This document shows, piece by piece, positions 44,604 to 53,186 of a stretch of 64,000 bases of DNA. Origin of the DNA: an uncultured Christensenella sp. (GTDB taxonomy: Bacteria; Bacillota; Clostridia; Christensenellales; Pumilibacteraceae); the NCBI GenBank assembly GCA_949948895.1, contig CATLHE010000001.1, positions 372,001 through 436,000 of the forward strand, read 5' to 3'. The stretch's first letter is position 1. Each line of letters opens with the position of its first letter. A program made the translations under genes and the position numbers. Under the pieces are notes generated by a model, which was given only the letters and a program-made list of their open reading frames with translations, made no database searches and had not been told where the DNA came from.

Positions 44604-44632
44604 TTGATTTGAATGACAAAAAATGCTATACT
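44604..44632 (+). promoter_or_regulatory. birA promoter, leaderless geometry
   Basis: TTGATT, 17-base spacer, TATACT, then six bases (TTTATC) and the birA ATG at 44639. No Shine-Dalgarno. Confidence 0.65.
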
Positions 44633-44638
44633 TTTATC

Positions 44639-45367
44639 ATGACGATAAACTCCGAATACATACGGAAACTGACCGGCTTTAAAGTATACGCCGTTAAACG
44701 CTGTAACGCGACGTTCGACGATATAGGCGAAAACGACGCTATAATCGCGCTCAGCCAAAACCACGGCGCAGGGCGCGGCGATCATACGTTTTACTCTCCG
44801 CCCGGAGGACTGTACATAGTCATGCGCGAGCGCGGACTGTCCATAGATCCGCACACGCTCACCCCTGCCGTCGGGCTTGCCGTTCACGATACCGTAAAGT
44901 CGGTGCTTGGCGTAGAGACAAGGCTCAAATGGGTCAACGACGTAATGCTCGGCAATAAAAAAATATGCGGCATTCTGTGCCGTTCGCCGCGACGCGCCGA
45001 ATATCTTATCGGCATGGGCATAAACTACGCGACCGATATCGCCGCGCTCATGAAAGCGGGACTTACAGAAGCGGGAACGCTCAACGCGCCCGAAAAACTC
45101 GCTACGGAATTTTGCGCGCAGCTCATCAGAAACGTACACCTCGCCGCACTCTCGCCATTCGACTACGTAAGGTACAACGACCTTTGCGACACCGTCGGCA
45201 AGATGATAAGCTTTACCCAAAACGGCATCACAGTACAGGGCTTTGCCGAAGGAATTGAAACGGACGGCACGCTCATAGTAAGGATCGGCAAAGCCACCGT
45301 CGCGGTCGACGCGGGCGAAGTATCGATAGTCCGCGAAATCCCGCCGCAGGCGCTGGCAAACATGTAA
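44639..45367 (+). CDS. birA: Biotin--protein ligase BirA (catalytic form)
   Basis: Activates biotin as biotinyl-AMP and joins it to carboxylase carrier domains. The 242-residue protein lacks the N-terminal DNA-binding HTH of bifunctional BirA. Signatures: ALSQNHGAGRGDHTFYSPPGGLYI (biotin/AMP loop, GAGRG), LKWVNDVMLGNKKICGILCR (catalytic Lys) and a C-terminal SH3-like domain. The frame is open to 44531, but the ATG at 44639 lies in the correct place relative to the domain and to the promoter, six bases from the -10. No carboxylase genes are adjacent. Confidence 0.92.
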   Translation: MTINSEYIRKLTGFKVYAVKRCNATFDDIGENDAIIALSQNHGAGRGDHTFYSPPGGLYIVMRERGLSIDPHTLTPAVGLAVHDTVKSVLGVETRLKWVNDVMLGNKKICGILCRSPRRAEYLIGMGINYATDIAALMKAGLTEAGTLNAPEKLATEFCAQLIRNVHLAALSPFDYVRYNDLCDTVGKMISFTQNGITVQGFAEGIETDGTLIVRIGKATVAVDAGEVSIVREIPPQALANM

Positions 45368-45384
45368 CGAGTAGATCCATAATA

Positions 45385-45418
45385 CAAAAAAGCGTCGGTA
45401 TATAGCCGACGTTTTTTA
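45385..45418. terminator. Bidirectional terminator
   Basis: AAAAAAGCGTCGG-TATATA-GCCGACGTTTTTT: 7-bp GC-rich stem flanked by A and T runs. It ends birA and the convergent glycosyltransferase gene. Confidence 0.9.
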
Positions 45419-45443
45419 ATAGATTCTCCGGACTCTCACCCAT

Positions 45444-46469
45444 TTAACCGAGTTTGATTTTTTTACACAGTGTTTTATACGCTTTACGCATAAACACGGC
45501 GCGAGGTCGCCACGGCAACAGATATACCCAAGGCAGGTACGAGCGATATCGCAGCTTTTTGTATAAATTTTTATCGAAAGCCTTGATATGATCCCACATG
45601 GCTTTAAGCGCCGCCTTGCGCTCTTTTGATACTTTCGCGCCGCAAAAGAACGACGAATTGACGACCATGACGAACAGACTGTGGATCATGTAATCGTATA
45701 AGCCGTCGGGCAGTTTTTTCAAGGTATCGAGATCGTAATACTCGATCATATCGTGCGTCACTCGGAGCTGTTGTTCGTACCGTTCGACAAACACGTCTAT
45801 GTTTACAGACTGATCGGCTCTGCCGATAAAATAATGATAAAGATCGGCGTCGACGTAAAATAAAGTTTTTACATACGGTAACGGCTGATACGCGAAGATA
45901 TTATCTACGTAAAAAGTATGCTCGGGCAAAACGAGTCCCGCCTCTTTCAAGACCGAAAGCTTGTACATTAGCGCGTGCATGAGCAGCATTTTGCTCATGC
46001 GGAATTTCTTTGCGCTCTCCCACCCGCATAAAACATTTACGGGCAAGTGTTCGTTAAATCTCGAAACGTAAAACGTTCCGTCCTCTACGTGATCGTATAT
46101 GAAATTTGTTACGTAAAGATCGGGCTCTACTCCGTTTTCCGTATTCCGTTTTAAAACCGCCAAAAGCTCTTTCAACGCGTCGGCGTCAAGCCAATCGTCC
46201 GAATCGACGACTTTAAAATACACGCCCGTAGCGGCTTTTATGCCCGCGTTGACGCCCGAACCGTGACCGCCGTTTTCTTTATCCACCACGCGCACGATAT
46301 CGGGATACTTTTTAGCATACTCGTCGGCAATGGCAAGCGTGCCGTCGGTAGACCCGTCGTTCACAATAACAATCTCCACGTCGTCGCCGCCGACGAGCAG
46401 ACTGTCTATACACTTATTCAGATACTGTGCAGAGTTATAGCACGGTACGGTAAAGGTTATCAGCTTCAT
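45444..46469 (-). CDS. Family 2 glycosyltransferase
   Basis: GT-A fold, 341 residues. VPCYNSAQYLNKCIDSLL at the start, VIVNDGSTDGTL, KENGGHGSGVNAGIKAATG and VDSDDWLDADAL (DxD-type metal motif). It is an inverting transferase that would act on a lipid-linked or polysaccharide acceptor; donor and acceptor are unknown. The C-terminal third is basic and helical (SYLPWVYLLPWRPRAVFMRKAY), fitting membrane association. It lies after the GPH transporter on the same strand with a 56-base gap. Confidence 0.86.
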   Translation of the reverse strand: MKLITFTVPCYNSAQYLNKCIDSLLVGGDDVEIVIVNDGSTDGTLAIADEYAKKYPDIVRVVDKENGGHGSGVNAGIKAATGVYFKVVDSDDWLDADALKELLAVLKRNTENGVEPDLYVTNFIYDHVEDGTFYVSRFNEHLPVNVLCGWESAKKFRMSKMLLMHALMYKLSVLKEAGLVLPEHTFYVDNIFAYQPLPYVKTLFYVDADLYHYFIGRADQSVNIDVFVERYEQQLRVTHDMIEYYDLDTLKKLPDGLYDYMIHSLFVMVVNSSFFCGAKVSKERKAALKAMWDHIKAFDKNLYKKLRYRSYLPWVYLLPWRPRAVFMRKAYKTLCKKIKLG

Positions 46470-46525
46470 ATTCTTGTTTGTAATCCTTTACGCTTTTGTG
46501 TGTTTCTATACCGTCCGCAGCTTTA

Positions 46526-48520
46526 TCATTCGATCGCAGGTTTCCCGTATTTTGTGCGAACGGCGTTGAATTCCGCAAGCGTCTTAGCCTCTTTGGCTTC
46601 GAGTTTTGCGGCCTTCGCTTCTTTTTTGGCTTCGAGCTTAGCCTTTTGCTCGTCGTCGAGCATATCGTACTTTCTTTGTTTTTCGGCAAGACGCTCTTCG
46701 CGTTTTTTATCCGCCGCGGCTTTTTTTGCTTCCGCGGCGACGCGCTTGATCTCCAAACGCTTTTGATATTCGGCTTCTTCCTTCTCGAAGTCCAAACCTT
46801 TCTTTTCGCAACGCGATCTCAGCTCAGCTATCCTGGCTTTTTCGGACTGCTCCGCCGCTTCGCGCTCCTCGCGTTCCAAAGTCTCCATCGGGTCTATGTA
46901 CTCTACGCCGTCCGCTTCCGCTTTTGCCATGCGGTTCTGCTTGATGGCGCGCTTGTCGATCGAGCCGAACTTTTCGACGCCCATGAATATAAACAGTATG
47001 ACGATAGCCACATAGCACAGCGTTTCCGCGCCGATAAACAGCCACGGCATTGCCGTTTGTATAAGCTCGGTGGGCGCGGCGTTGGGATCGTAACCGACAA
47101 GCCCGAGCACGCCGTTGAGTATACCCGTAGCTATACCCGTCATACCTGCCATTATAGCTCCGTAAATCGTCATTGTCAAGCCGTCGGTACGAACTTCGTG
47201 CACGGCTTCCTGATGATCGAGTACATCTGCAAGAAGCGCGAGCGACAAATACATCGCGGGAGTGGAGCCGAGCGCTTTTAAAACGAACGACGCGACTACT
47301 ACGGTAAAGTTTGTGGGCGCTATAAAGCCTATCGCGCCGCCTATGACGGACAGTATAGACCCGAACAAGATCGATCTGCCTTTTCCAACCTTATTGGCGA
47401 GCGGCCAAGCAATAAACATGCCGAGCGCGGTTGGTATCGCGCCCACTATCGACATCGTGCCGCTGTACGTTCCGCCTATCGCGTTGGAGTAATTGCCGTT
47501 GGCATCGTGGAACATTTCTTGACAGTAGTATATTTGCGATACGTTCTTGACCATACCGCCGAGCTGATACAGGAAGAAGAATACTATTATTATCCACCAA
47601 TACTTGTCTTTAAAGCATACCCTTGCCTGCTCGGATATCCGCGCGGCGGGCTTTTTGTCGCTTTCCGACGAGGTAAACGATTCTTCGGTTATGCGCTCGC
47701 GCGTAAAGTAGTACTCGACGATAATGCCTATCACGTTGAGCACGAGTATCGCGATAATAAATATTTTCCAATGATTATACGACGACAGCTGATCGTAAAT
47801 TATAGCGCCGCCCTCGCCGTGCGTGTAGTAAAGTATCTTGCCCGCTTCGCTAAGCACGGGGAAACTGTCCGCCGCCGTCGGGCTCATATCGTATACAAAA
47901 AGATTGCCCAAAAAGAACGGCAGGATCATCGAGCACAAGCCCATTGCCGCAAGCGCCGTCGCATTGGATATGGTTGCCAATAGCGACCTGTCTTTGCTGT
48001 TTCTCGTGGAAAGATTGACGAGCGCCGAGTGCGAAGTATAATAGAACGGATAAGCTACGGCAAACCACAGGTTATACCCCATGGCGAGAAGTATCGCGGC
48101 GGTCATTTGCTTGGACGCCGAAGAATCGGCGTTTGCAAACGGCGTAAACACGAAAGTGACAAGTAGCGCGAGTATGCCCAGCGGAATAGCGAGAAGCAAC
48201 AGCGGTCTCGCTTTGCCCGCTTTCGTTTTGTTTCTGTCCATGAGCCGCCCGACGACTATATTGCCGAGCACTACCAAAATGACGGAAACCACAGGCAATA
48301 GCGTCATAAACATTTTACCCCACGCGCCCCAATTATTTATATCGAGCACGTCGGTCATGTACTTATTGAGATACCCTGCGAGCACCGAGTTCGCAAGCAA
48401 AGCAAGCGTCGGACCTATAAAGTACCCGAGTCCGCCCTCCGGAAATATCTTCACGTTTGCGGACTTGACTTTTGTCGAGAGCAGTGATTTTTCGAATATG
48501 CTCTTGCCGCTCTTAGCCAT
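46526..48520 (-). CDS. GPH-family sugar:cation symporter with long charged C-terminal extension
   Basis: Glycoside-pentoside-hexuronide symporter (MelB-like), 664 residues. About 12 membrane segments lie in residues 30-530, with GRLMDRNKTKAGKARP (family loop 2-3 motif) and YNLWFAVAYPFYYTSHSALVNLS. Residues about 535-664 form a cytoplasmic tail of Glu/Lys/Arg/Ala repeats that should be a long coiled-coil-like helix, absent from MelB. Because it borders the rhamnose genes it probably imports rhamnose or a rhamnoside; this is inferred from position only. It has its own promoter and a GGAG-type ribosome-binding site. Confidence 0.85.
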   Translation of the reverse strand: MAKSGKSIFEKSLLSTKVKSANVKIFPEGGLGYFIGPTLALLANSVLAGYLNKYMTDVLDINNWGAWGKMFMTLLPVVSVILVVLGNIVVGRLMDRNKTKAGKARPLLLLAIPLGILALLVTFVFTPFANADSSASKQMTAAILLAMGYNLWFAVAYPFYYTSHSALVNLSTRNSKDRSLLATISNATALAAMGLCSMILPFFLGNLFVYDMSPTAADSFPVLSEAGKILYYTHGEGGAIIYDQLSSYNHWKIFIIAILVLNVIGIIVEYYFTRERITEESFTSSESDKKPAARISEQARVCFKDKYWWIIIVFFFLYQLGGMVKNVSQIYYCQEMFHDANGNYSNAIGGTYSGTMSIVGAIPTALGMFIAWPLANKVGKGRSILFGSILSVIGGAIGFIAPTNFTVVVASFVLKALGSTPAMYLSLALLADVLDHQEAVHEVRTDGLTMTIYGAIMAGMTGIATGILNGVLGLVGYDPNAAPTELIQTAMPWLFIGAETLCYVAIVILFIFMGVEKFGSIDKRAIKQNRMAKAEADGVEYIDPMETLEREEREAAEQSEKARIAELRSRCEKKGLDFEKEEAEYQKRLEIKRVAAEAKKAAADKKREERLAEKQRKYDMLDDEQKAKLEAKKEAKAAKLEAKEAKTLAEFNAVRTKYGKPAIE

Positions 48521-48552
48521 TTTCTCCTATTCTCCTTTTTTCGGCTGTTTGT

Positions 48553-48581
48553 ATTATATCAAACGCGAACGCAACAGTCAA
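48553..48581 (-). promoter_or_regulatory. GPH transporter promoter
   Basis: Minus strand TTGACT, 17-base spacer, TATAAT, 32 bases before the ATG at 48520 with GGAGAATAGGAG between. It lies just past the end of the rhamnosidase gene, so the transporter can be expressed separately from rhaBAD-rhamnosidase. Confidence 0.75.
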
Positions 48582-48585
48582 TAGT

Positions 48586-51129
48586 TTATTTACTATCCAT
48601 TATCACGCATGAAAACTTATGATTGCCGCCGCCGAGCATGCGCGTCGCGCCGTCGGGCGTTACGAGCTTACATTCGGTGTTTTGCGGCACGGTCACGCTT
48701 ATATCGAATCTCTCGCCGTCTGTCTTCCAATCGACGAATATTCTTCCGTACGGCGTCCTTGTTCCGCCCTTGGCATACCGTATATCCCCGCCCAAGATCG
48801 GCTTTACAGTGAACTTTTTGTAACCGCTCGTTACGGACTCTATACCGAGCACACGCCTATACAAAAAATTACCGACCGAGCCGAACACGTAATGGTTGTA
48901 CGAGACCATGCCGCCCGCTATCCCGTCGTCCGCCATATCGCATTCGCCGTTTTCGTTGAGTCCGTCCCAACGCTCCCAAAGCGTGGTCGCGCCCGCCTTG
49001 ACTTCGTACAGCCACGACGGACAGTCTGTGCATTTAAGCATTTTATACGCGGTGTCTACGTAACCGTTATCGGCAAGCGCAGACAGAACGAAGGGCGTTG
49101 CGGGGATTCCCGTCGCTATGCGATAGCCGTTTTGCTCGACCATGCGATTGAGATTAGCCGCCGCGTTTTCTCTCGCGTCTCCCGAAAACATACCGAAAGC
49201 AAGCGGCAAAACGTAACCCGTTTGAAACTCATTTTTGAGCTTGCCGTTGCCGTCGGTGAATACTTTTTCGTATGCGTTTTTGACTTTGCCCGCGAGCTTT
49301 TTATAGCGCGCCGAATCGTTCGCGTAACCCAAGATATCCGCGATCTCCGACAGTTTGGATGCGCAGTTGTATAGGCTTGCAGTCGCCGTCCACTTGGAGC
49401 GTTTTTGCCACTGCGACATTTTGGGAACGTCGGGCGACACCCAATCGCCGTAATGCAACGAGTGCGGCGTGTGCCAGATATATCGATATTTACCTACGCC
49501 GAACCCCGCCCAAAACTTACACGCTTTTACGTACTTTTTCATAGACGGGTACATTTTTTCGAGCGTCGTAATATCGCCTCTCACGAGGTACTCGGCATAC
49601 GGCACGAGTATACACGCGTCACCCCAAAAATCGATAGCCATGGCGGGCATTGTCGTCGGGAATCCGTAGCCTTGCGCGGGAACTGTGCAATGGAACCCGC
49701 CCGTTTTGAGCTGCTCGTCGCGCATATCGTTGAGCCATTTGTTAAGAAACGCCGAAGTATCGAAATCAAAGCACGCCGTCGGCGCAAACATAGCTATATC
49801 GCCCGTCCACCCCATTCGCTCGTCGCGTTGCGGACAGTCGGTAGGTATTTCCACAAAGTTCGATTTTGCGCTCCATATTATGTTTTCGTTGAGCTTGTTG
49901 AGCATGGGCTCGGAGCACTCGAATTCGCCTATCAAAGGAATATCCGAATATATCGCCTGCGCCGAAACCGACACGTTCTCGCGCGATATGCCGCGCACCG
50001 AAACGTATTGAAAACCCATATACGTAAAGCGCGGCGAATACTCCTGCTCGCCGTCCTTGCACGTATACTCTATCGTCGCTTTTGCCGTCCGCAAAATAGC
50101 CGTATTGAGCGAGCCGTCGCGGTTAAGAACCTCGGCGTGACGAACTGTGATCTTTTGCCCGTCTTTGCCGTTTATCTTGAGCCGCACCACGCCCGCAAAA
50201 TTGCGCGGAAATTTATAAATAAGCTCGTCGCCGCGCTCAGTTACAGAAACGGGTTCGAAGCTCTCGAACCTTTTAACGAAAGGACCGACGTCGGCAATTA
50301 TGCGCGGCGCTATCTTAACCTTTTCAACTGCGGCGGGTCTATATTCAAGCTCCGATAAACCCCTGCGCGCGTCGTAGATCTCGCCGTCGTAGAGGTCGGC
50401 GGCTATCACTCTGCCGTTTGTCGTGACGCCCCAGCTCTCGTCCGTCGCTATTACTTCGCTCGTTCCGTCCTCGTACTCGATACGGAGCTCTGCAAGCAAA
50501 GCCTGTCTCGGCGCGGTCACTCTGTTCCGCCGCGAAAACACGTACGAGCCTACAGCCCAGCCTCCCGCGACCTCGAAAAATAACTCGTTGCCTTCCGCGG
50601 ACAGCGCTTCAGTCACGTCGTAAGCTTGGTATCTGAGCGTATGCTTGTAGGAAGTGAATCCGGGCGCAAAATATCTGTCGCCCACTTTGCTTCCGTTGAG
50701 TTCTATCTCGTAAACGCCGAGCGCAGTTGCGTACAGCCGCGCGCGAGCGACCTTGCCGTGAACCGAAAAGCTTTTATGAAAAGTCATCGGCTTGGGCGAC
50801 ACTCGTTTTTCCTTAAACTTGTACGCGCCGTCGGTTATCCACTTCGCGCGCCATGCCTCGTCGAGCCTGCCCGTTTCAAACATTATCTCGCGGCTATCCT
50901 CGCTCCCGTCCTTGCCCGAAACTTTAAGCTCCGCTTTATACGTCGTAAACGGTTTAAGCTCGCCCGTAAACTCACAGTAGAGCTTTCCCGTAACGTCGAG
51001 GACAGACCCCGCCGCGGTTATTTGCGCATGCGATACTTCGCCGTCGCATAAATATTCGAAACGCGGCGGCTCGTCGGTTATTCCGTCGTCCGACAGTCCG
51101 AAGCATTTGAACTCGGTTATCTTTACCAT
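48586..51129 (-). CDS. Alpha-L-rhamnosidase, GH78
   Basis: Releases terminal alpha-L-rhamnose from glycosides. The 847-residue protein has N-terminal beta-sandwich domains (about 1-330: YIELNGSKVGDRYFAPGFTSY region) and the GH78 (alpha/alpha)6 barrel (about 385-740). Its signature DCPQRDERMGWTGD (about 430-443) includes the catalytic Glu, followed by a C-terminal beta domain. There is no signal peptide or anchor, so it acts inside the cell on imported rhamnosides. It follows rhaD by three bases in an operon with rhaA and rhaB. Confidence 0.93.
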   Translation of the reverse strand: MVKITEFKCFGLSDDGITDEPPRFEYLCDGEVSHAQITAAGSVLDVTGKLYCEFTGELKPFTTYKAELKVSGKDGSEDSREIMFETGRLDEAWRAKWITDGAYKFKEKRVSPKPMTFHKSFSVHGKVARARLYATALGVYEIELNGSKVGDRYFAPGFTSYKHTLRYQAYDVTEALSAEGNELFFEVAGGWAVGSYVFSRRNRVTAPRQALLAELRIEYEDGTSEVIATDESWGVTTNGRVIAADLYDGEIYDARRGLSELEYRPAAVEKVKIAPRIIADVGPFVKRFESFEPVSVTERGDELIYKFPRNFAGVVRLKINGKDGQKITVRHAEVLNRDGSLNTAILRTAKATIEYTCKDGEQEYSPRFTYMGFQYVSVRGISRENVSVSAQAIYSDIPLIGEFECSEPMLNKLNENIIWSAKSNFVEIPTDCPQRDERMGWTGDIAMFAPTACFDFDTSAFLNKWLNDMRDEQLKTGGFHCTVPAQGYGFPTTMPAMAIDFWGDACILVPYAEYLVRGDITTLEKMYPSMKKYVKACKFWAGFGVGKYRYIWHTPHSLHYGDWVSPDVPKMSQWQKRSKWTATASLYNCASKLSEIADILGYANDSARYKKLAGKVKNAYEKVFTDGNGKLKNEFQTGYVLPLAFGMFSGDARENAAANLNRMVEQNGYRIATGIPATPFVLSALADNGYVDTAYKMLKCTDCPSWLYEVKAGATTLWERWDGLNENGECDMADDGIAGGMVSYNHYVFGSVGNFLYRRVLGIESVTSGYKKFTVKPILGGDIRYAKGGTRTPYGRIFVDWKTDGERFDISVTVPQNTECKLVTPDGATRMLGGGNHKFSCVIMDSK

Positions 51130-51132
51130 CGT

Positions 51133-51954
51133 TTACTCCGCCAAATCGAGTATGCCGTCTCTTACCCGCACTCCGAATAAGTCCGCAAGCTCTTTCATTT
51201 CCGAGTCTTTTATCGTGTTTATTCGCGGACGGTTGCACGTGAGCATATATATCTGCGCCGCTTTCTCCACCGTTTCGATAAGCCCGAAAGTTTCGTCCAT
51301 TGTCTTGCCCGCGCCGTAAATACCGTGCATAGCCCATATGACGAGCCTAAACTCTTTCATTTTTTTCGCGGTGGCTTCGCCTATCGAATTGGTGCCGCAA
51401 AGCATCCACGGCAAGATACCCACGCCGTCGGGAAATACAACTACGCACTCAGTGCACATCTCCCAAAGCGTATGGGTAAACTTTTTCTCGTCGAGCTCGT
51501 GAACGAAATTCATAGCGAGCGTATTGGTCGGATGACTGTGCATGACGACGCGGTTTTCGGGATCGACTTTGAGCCGCTGCGCGTGACACATGAGGTGGGA
51601 CGGAAGTTCGCTCGTAAACTTGCCGCCGTCCTTATACCCCCACAAAAGCTCGGCAACGTCGCCGTCACCCGCGATACGTATTATACCGAGATTGGTCTCG
51701 GGATCTGCGGCGACATTTTTAAAATACTTGCCCGTGCCCGTGACGATGAATATTTTTCCGACGAGCGACGGCACTTTAAACCCAATCGGTATTTTGCGAA
51801 TGACCTTAGAAATATCCAAATATTCGGCTACCGCTTTTTCGTCAAGCAAATAGCTTATGTTTCCGCCGTTGCGCTCGTCCCAGCCGAGGCGGTACATATT
51901 GGCTGTCGTGCTTTTCATTTCCTCCACGAACGGAGCAGTCATGATATCTTTCAT
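51133..51954 (-). CDS. rhaD: L-rhamnulose-1-phosphate aldolase
   Basis: Class II aldolase splitting rhamnulose-1-phosphate into dihydroxyacetone phosphate and L-lactaldehyde. 273 residues, with WDERNGGNISYLL at the start, GSDG-like GTGKYFKNV, MHSHPTNTLAM (zinc His pair) and AMHGIYGAGKT (third His), in the order of RhaD. It overlaps rhaA by four bases and is followed by the rhamnosidase gene. Confidence 0.93.
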   Translation of the reverse strand: MKDIMTAPFVEEMKSTTANMYRLGWDERNGGNISYLLDEKAVAEYLDISKVIRKIPIGFKVPSLVGKIFIVTGTGKYFKNVAADPETNLGIIRIAGDGDVAELLWGYKDGGKFTSELPSHLMCHAQRLKVDPENRVVMHSHPTNTLAMNFVHELDEKKFTHTLWEMCTECVVVFPDGVGILPWMLCGTNSIGEATAKKMKEFRLVIWAMHGIYGAGKTMDETFGLIETVEKAAQIYMLTCNRPRINTIKDSEMKELADLFGVRVRDGILDLAE

Positions 51955-53186
51955 CGTTTATTTAAAACCTCTCTTTCGTACTGTTTGATTTCCGTCAGAT
52001 AATCGCTTTTTAAGCCTTGACGCTTTAAGTACTCGTTCCATACCGCGCCGAGCGGCAGGTCTTTTATCGCTTCCTGTTTTACCATGAGCTCGGTAAACGC
52101 CGAATCGTCTTGCAATTTTTTAAGCTCGGCGTGCGGCAAAAGAAGAGCGTACAGCAAAGCCTTTTGCACGGCGCGCTGACCGGTGACCCAAGCAGATAAT
52201 CTATTTATGCTCGCGTCGAAATAATCGAGCGCTATCTTGACCTTTTCCGTCGCGTCGTTTCGCACTATCTCTTTTGCTATCTCTTTGAGTTCGTCTTCGA
52301 ACAGCACGACGTGATCGCTGTCCCACCTGACGCCGCGCGTCACGTGAAGAGCTACCGTATCGTAAAACGCGAGCAACGCGGGAATCTTGTCGCTTACGTA
52401 TTCGAGCGGATGGTAATGCCCGTTGTCGAGCAGACAGCAAATACCGTTGAGCGCGGCATAGTTTTGATAAAACTCGTTACTGCCTACGGTGTAGCTCTCG
52501 ACGCCTATGCCGAACACCTTGCTCTCCACCGCTATCTTGACTTTGTTCTTGTCGTACTTAACGGACAGTATCTCGTCGAGCGATTCTTTGAGCCTGAGTC
52601 GCGGCGTAAAGCGGTCTGCAGGCACGTCTTTGAATCCGTCGGGGATCCAGATATTCATGACTGTGGGCGTGCCGAACTCTTCGGCGAAATACTCGGATAT
52701 TTTTATGCACGCCTTGCAATGGTCTATCCAAAATTTGCGTATCTTTCTATCGGGCGACGACAGCGTGAGCCCGTCTTTTACATTTTTGTGACTGAACATC
52801 GTCGGGTTGAAATCGATACCGTCCATCTTCAAGCGCTTGGCAAATTCCACCCACGCTTTGAAATGCTTGAGCGAGTATGTATCTCTATCCGCTTTGTCGC
52901 CGTTTAATACCGCGTAGCTCGCGTGAAGGTTGAGCCGTTTTTTGCCCGGCATGAGCGAAAACGCTTTTTCTATATCTGCGGTAAGCTCTTGAAAATTCCG
53001 CGCTCTCCCCGCATAGTTGCCGGTGGTCTGTATACCGCCGCTCAAAGAGCCGCCGCCGTCAAGGCCTATAACGTCGTCGCCCTGCCAGCAGTGCACGCTT
53101 ACGGGTATTTCCATGAGCGCGGCTATTGCCCTTTCAGTGTCCACGCACATCTCGGCGTATGCTTTTTTTGCAAGTTCGTACATCAT
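51951..53186 (-). CDS. rhaA: L-rhamnose isomerase
   Basis: Converts L-rhamnose to L-rhamnulose; Mn-dependent TIM barrel, 411 residues. VSVHCWQGDDVIGLDG near the start, KRLNLHASYAVLNG, MDGIDFNPTMFSH, NIWIPDGFKD, CCLLDNGHYHP and RWDSDHVVLF are the isomerase signature, with the metal ligands. The ATG at 53186 overlaps the rhaB stop (ATGATG); the longer open frame inside rhaB is not used. Confidence 0.94.
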   Translation of the reverse strand: MMYELAKKAYAEMCVDTERAIAALMEIPVSVHCWQGDDVIGLDGGGSLSGGIQTTGNYAGRARNFQELTADIEKAFSLMPGKKRLNLHASYAVLNGDKADRDTYSLKHFKAWVEFAKRLKMDGIDFNPTMFSHKNVKDGLTLSSPDRKIRKFWIDHCKACIKISEYFAEEFGTPTVMNIWIPDGFKDVPADRFTPRLRLKESLDEILSVKYDKNKVKIAVESKVFGIGVESYTVGSNEFYQNYAALNGICCLLDNGHYHPLEYVSDKIPALLAFYDTVALHVTRGVRWDSDHVVLFEDELKEIAKEIVRNDATEKVKIALDYFDASINRLSAWVTGQRAVQKALLYALLLPHAELKKLQDDSAFTELMVKQEAIKDLPLGAVWNEYLKRQGLKSDYLTEIKQYEREVLNKR

